Origin: Smithella sp. | GTDB taxonomy: Bacteria > Desulfobacterota > Syntrophia > Syntrophales > Smithellaceae | Direction of reading: 5' to 3' | DNA length: 64,000 nt | NCBI GenBank assembly: GCA_007244375.1 | Contig: SCVW01000048.1 | Span: 124,001-188,000 of the forward strand | In this document: piece after piece, positions 61,978-64,000 of the stretch | Layout: the number at the start of each line of letters is the position of its first letter | Numbering within the stretch: position 1 is the stretch's first letter | The notes under the pieces: generated by a model | What the model was told of the DNA's origin: nothing | The model's input: the letters and a program-made list of their open reading frames with translations, nothing else | The model's database searches: none | Position numbers and translations under genes: made by a program

Positions 61978-63149
61978 AAATTATAAAAACAAAGAAAACC
62001 TTCAAGTCAATACTGACGTGTATACTTTTTCTGCTAATAGCAGCCCTACCATTAAATGCAGCTGAAACTGAAGACGGGCTGGCAAAATGCGCCCAGATCA
62101 AGAATAACACTGAAAGACTCAAATGTTTTGATGAACTGGCAAGAAGGCAAATCCCTTTAAGAGAATCTGTTATCCTGAAATCTCCTGAAGAAGAAACTCA
62201 AGAATCTGCAGCGGTTGATAAAGTAACAACCCCTCCACCGGAAGCAGAAGAGAAATTTTTCTCTGTCATGGAAAAGCAATGGGATTTGAGAAGCGATAAA
62301 CCCAAAGAAAGAAATATTTTTGTACTCTGGCCTTATCGCCCCTGTTTTTTTCTGCCTCTGGCCTATAATTCCTCGCCTAATGACAGTACCCAACTGGATG
62401 TCGATCCTAAGGCAAGATCACTATACAACGAGGTAAAGTTTCAATTGAGTTTTAAATTTAAAATCTGGAGAGATATTGTCAGAAGTGAAGAAATAAAAAG
62501 AATCATCGAAAAAAATACGGGAGTCAGAGGTATAGATGTCTGGATAGCATATACGCAACAGTCATTCTGGCAACTTTATAATTCGGCATTTTCCGCTCCC
62601 TTCAGAGACACAAACTATGAGCCGGAACTGCTTTTTAATTTCGATATACAGCAAAAAATCCCCGGCCTGATGGGAACAAAACTGCAATTCATAAATGTCG
62701 GATTTAATCATCAATCCAACGGCCGTGCCGAACCGCTTTCCCGCAGTTGGAATAGAATTGTAGCTAATTTCGGATTTGAAAATACTTTTGGCGCGGAGAA
62801 AAATGACAACTTCGGTCTGTTATTAAAAACGTGGTACAGGATTCCTGAAGATGCAGTTAATGACGACAATCCCGATCTCAATGATTATGTGGGATATGGC
62901 GAACTATGGGGAAATCTGTATTGGAAAAATCAGCGGTTTGCCTTAATGCTGCGCAACAATTTGCGGGCGGAGAATAAGGGAGCTATTCAACTGGACTGGA
63001 GCATTCCATTATCATCATTTAATGAGAATCTTGCAAAAAAGATAAGTTTCTACATGCAATATTTTAACGGTTACGGTGAAAGCCTGCTCGATTATAACAC
63101 AAGCATTAACAGAATATGCGCGGGGTTGATGCTGGTAGACTGGAGATGA
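61974..63149 (+). CDS. pldA: Outer-membrane phospholipase A
   Basis: A 391-residue OMPLA. Signal peptide to about residue 29, then an N-terminal segment CAQIKNNTERLKCFDELARRQ of the kind seen before the barrel in proteobacterial OMPLA, a linker, and a C-terminal beta-barrel. The catalytic His-x-Ser is seen as NHQSNGR in FINVGFNHQSNGR near residue 245, and YTQQSFWQLYN near 190 matches the family. It is dimeric and calcium-dependent in E. coli. The last codons abut a family B repeat. Envelope maintenance fits the hldD-kdsB context. Confidence 0.93.
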   Translation: MKIIKTKKTFKSILTCILFLLIAALPLNAAETEDGLAKCAQIKNNTERLKCFDELARRQIPLRESVILKSPEEETQESAAVDKVTTPPPEAEEKFFSVMEKQWDLRSDKPKERNIFVLWPYRPCFFLPLAYNSSPNDSTQLDVDPKARSLYNEVKFQLSFKFKIWRDIVRSEEIKRIIEKNTGVRGIDVWIAYTQQSFWQLYNSAFSAPFRDTNYEPELLFNFDIQQKIPGLMGTKLQFINVGFNHQSNGRAEPLSRSWNRIVANFGFENTFGAEKNDNFGLLLKTWYRIPEDAVNDDNPDLNDYVGYGELWGNLYWKNQRFALMLRNNLRAENKGAIQLDWSIPLSSFNENLAKKISFYMQYFNGYGESLLDYNTSINRICAGLMLVDWR

Positions 63150-63228
63150 TACCGGTCCCAAATCAAAGCGCTATCTGCGTTGCCTTTTCCCAGCCGCCTT
63201 GATATCATCTTTGATTTAAAAGCGGTAT
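63149..63228. repeat. MITE-like repeat, family B, short inverted copy
   Basis: ATACCGGTCCCAAATCAAAGCG at the left mirrors TTTGATTTAAAAGCGGTAT at the right (ends at 63228). It is the reverse complement of the outer parts of 59329-59450 with the centre missing. It starts on the last base of the pldA stop. Confidence 0.7.
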
Positions 63229-63342
63229 TTAGTTTATTCCCATGGTTACCAACTACGACAAATTTTTCTTCGTTGCATAATGCAATTAATTAATGTAAAT
63301 TTACTCCTCGAGTTTAAAAACTTGTTTAGTACGAGATCTTAA

Positions 63343-63732
63343 ATGAGCTCAGATTTCTCGATCGAATTTAATGGCAGATACATTCACATAATTCACGCGC
63401 CGGATTATGAAATATCTCCAGAAAGCAATGACAAAATGTGGAGAACTTTAGCTGAAGCATGCCGCAAATATAAATGTCTGAAAGTTTTTGCCGAAGGAGC
63501 TGCACAAACGAGAAGAGTCTCATCATTAGACGCCTACCAATCCGGTTTACAGGCGGCAGACTCTATTCCAGGCTTGGCAATGGCCATTTGCATTTACGAA
63601 TACACTCCTGATGAAATCACAGAATTTTTCAAAAATGTCGCTTATAACAGAGGCGCGACCATCGAATTTTTCAACGACAAGCAAAAAGCCCTCGAATGGC
63701 TCGGCGTCAAAGACGACGAACTGAAGCATTAA
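63343..63732 (+). CDS. Small protein of unknown function, possibly STAS/SpoIIAA-like
   Basis: A 129-residue protein with an alternating strand-helix pattern: FSIEFNGRYIHIIHAPDYEI, a helix with MWRTLAEACRKYKCLKVFAEG, and GLAMAICIYEYTPDEITEFFKNVAYNRGATIEFFNDKQKALEWLGV. This resembles the SpoIIAA-like/STAS-like group that binds phosphorylated or lipid partners, but no diagnostic serine motif is evident. No good ribosome-binding site is seen at the ATG. It stands alone before an IS element. Confidence 0.6.
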   Translation: MSSDFSIEFNGRYIHIIHAPDYEISPESNDKMWRTLAEACRKYKCLKVFAEGAAQTRRVSSLDAYQSGLQAADSIPGLAMAICIYEYTPDEITEFFKNVAYNRGATIEFFNDKQKALEWLGVKDDELKH

Positions 63733-63830
63733 CATTAGGCTAAGCTTAATAAAAACAATATTTTTGATAATGTTTGAGAATGAAGTGCAAAATATCAACA
63801 ACTATGGAAACTGACCTCGCTGCATGTGGA

Positions 63831-64000
63831 CTACCCCCAGTTGTAGTGCCATCTTGAATTAGAGTTTTCCAATAACATAGTTTCCTCTTTTTGTGCAAAT
63901 TCCTTTGGCGTGAGAAAGCCCAGCGTACTGTGCGGCCGGGTTTCGTTGTAATCTATACGCCATGCTTCAATCACTTCTCTTGCATGTTCTATGCTTCTAA
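63831..64000 (-). mobile_element. 3' end of an IS3-family transposase (runs off the window)
   Basis: On the minus strand the last 56 residues of a DDE integrase: HAREVIEAWRIDYNETRPHS then LGFLTPKEFA, the C-terminal rve_3 signature of IS3-family OrfB, ending at a TAG at 63831-63833. The sequence TGGACTACCCCCAG just beyond (near 63827) resembles an IS3-type terminal inverted repeat. The catalytic residues are outside the window. Confidence 0.85.

Overview
The window looks like a chromosomal segment of a Gram-negative, anaerobic, fatty-acid-metabolising bacterium, most likely a Desulfobacterota/Syntrophales-type organism (Syntrophus/Smithella-like). This is inference. The supporting signs are LPS genes (hldD, kdsB) and an outer-membrane phospholipase, a full menaquinone operon, several acyl-CoA ligases and acyl-CoA dehydrogenases, a two-subunit (PA/PB) glycine decarboxylase, selA, an O2-independent HemN-like radical SAM enzyme, and many palindromic dispersed repeats. 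No rRNA, tRNA or CRISPR array was seen.

Layout. 0-4.6 kb: the 3' end of a propionyl-CoA synthetase-like gene, a radical SAM gene, a HAD phosphatase, then a TPP riboswitch with terminator controlling thi4-thiE. 4.6-11.6 kb (minus strand): an operon-like block encoding a RelA/SpoT-domain protein, a GNAT-deacetylase fusion, an SLC12-like transporter and a Ste24-type M48 protease. The block is bracketed by a 782-bp direct repeat, because a 5'-only copy of the protease gene lies upstream. 11.7-18.6 kb: menF-D-B-A-C-E under a clear sigma70-type promoter. 18.6-23.4 kb: an AMP-forming acyl-CoA ligase, a MerR regulator and an ADP-forming acyl-CoA ligase.

23.5-33.3 kb is accessory: a REC-PAS-PAS-GGDEF protein, a PAS-LuxR regulator, a degenerate patatin-like protein, an MFS carrier, a secreted ankyrin protein, a START-like secreted protein and a TetR regulator. 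33.6-37.2 kb: two acyl-CoA dehydrogenases and two MaoC-like subunits, probably under the divergent TetR regulator. 37.2-42.7 kb: an NtrC-type regulator and a sensor kinase (convergent), two small exported proteins and a flavoprotein.

43-54 kb is mostly minus strand: a cupin, a HepT-MntA module, then the lipoate/glycine-cleavage group gcvT-gcvH-gcvPA-gcvPB-lipA-lpdA. Between lipA and lpdA lie a VapBC module, a second lipA 3' fragment and two small exported-protein genes. A peptide deformylase gene precedes gcvT. 54-64 kb: a HemN-like radical SAM gene, selA, rluD, pgeF, hldD, a second MntA-HepT pair, kdsB, pldA, a small unknown gene and the 3' end of an IS3-family transposase running off the window.

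The most unusual items are the RelA-like/GNAT-deacetylase/SLC12 block between direct repeats, the lipA 3'-end duplication around VapBC, the His-type Thi4, the paired dehydrogenase/paired hydratase group, and at least three families of long palindromic repeats.
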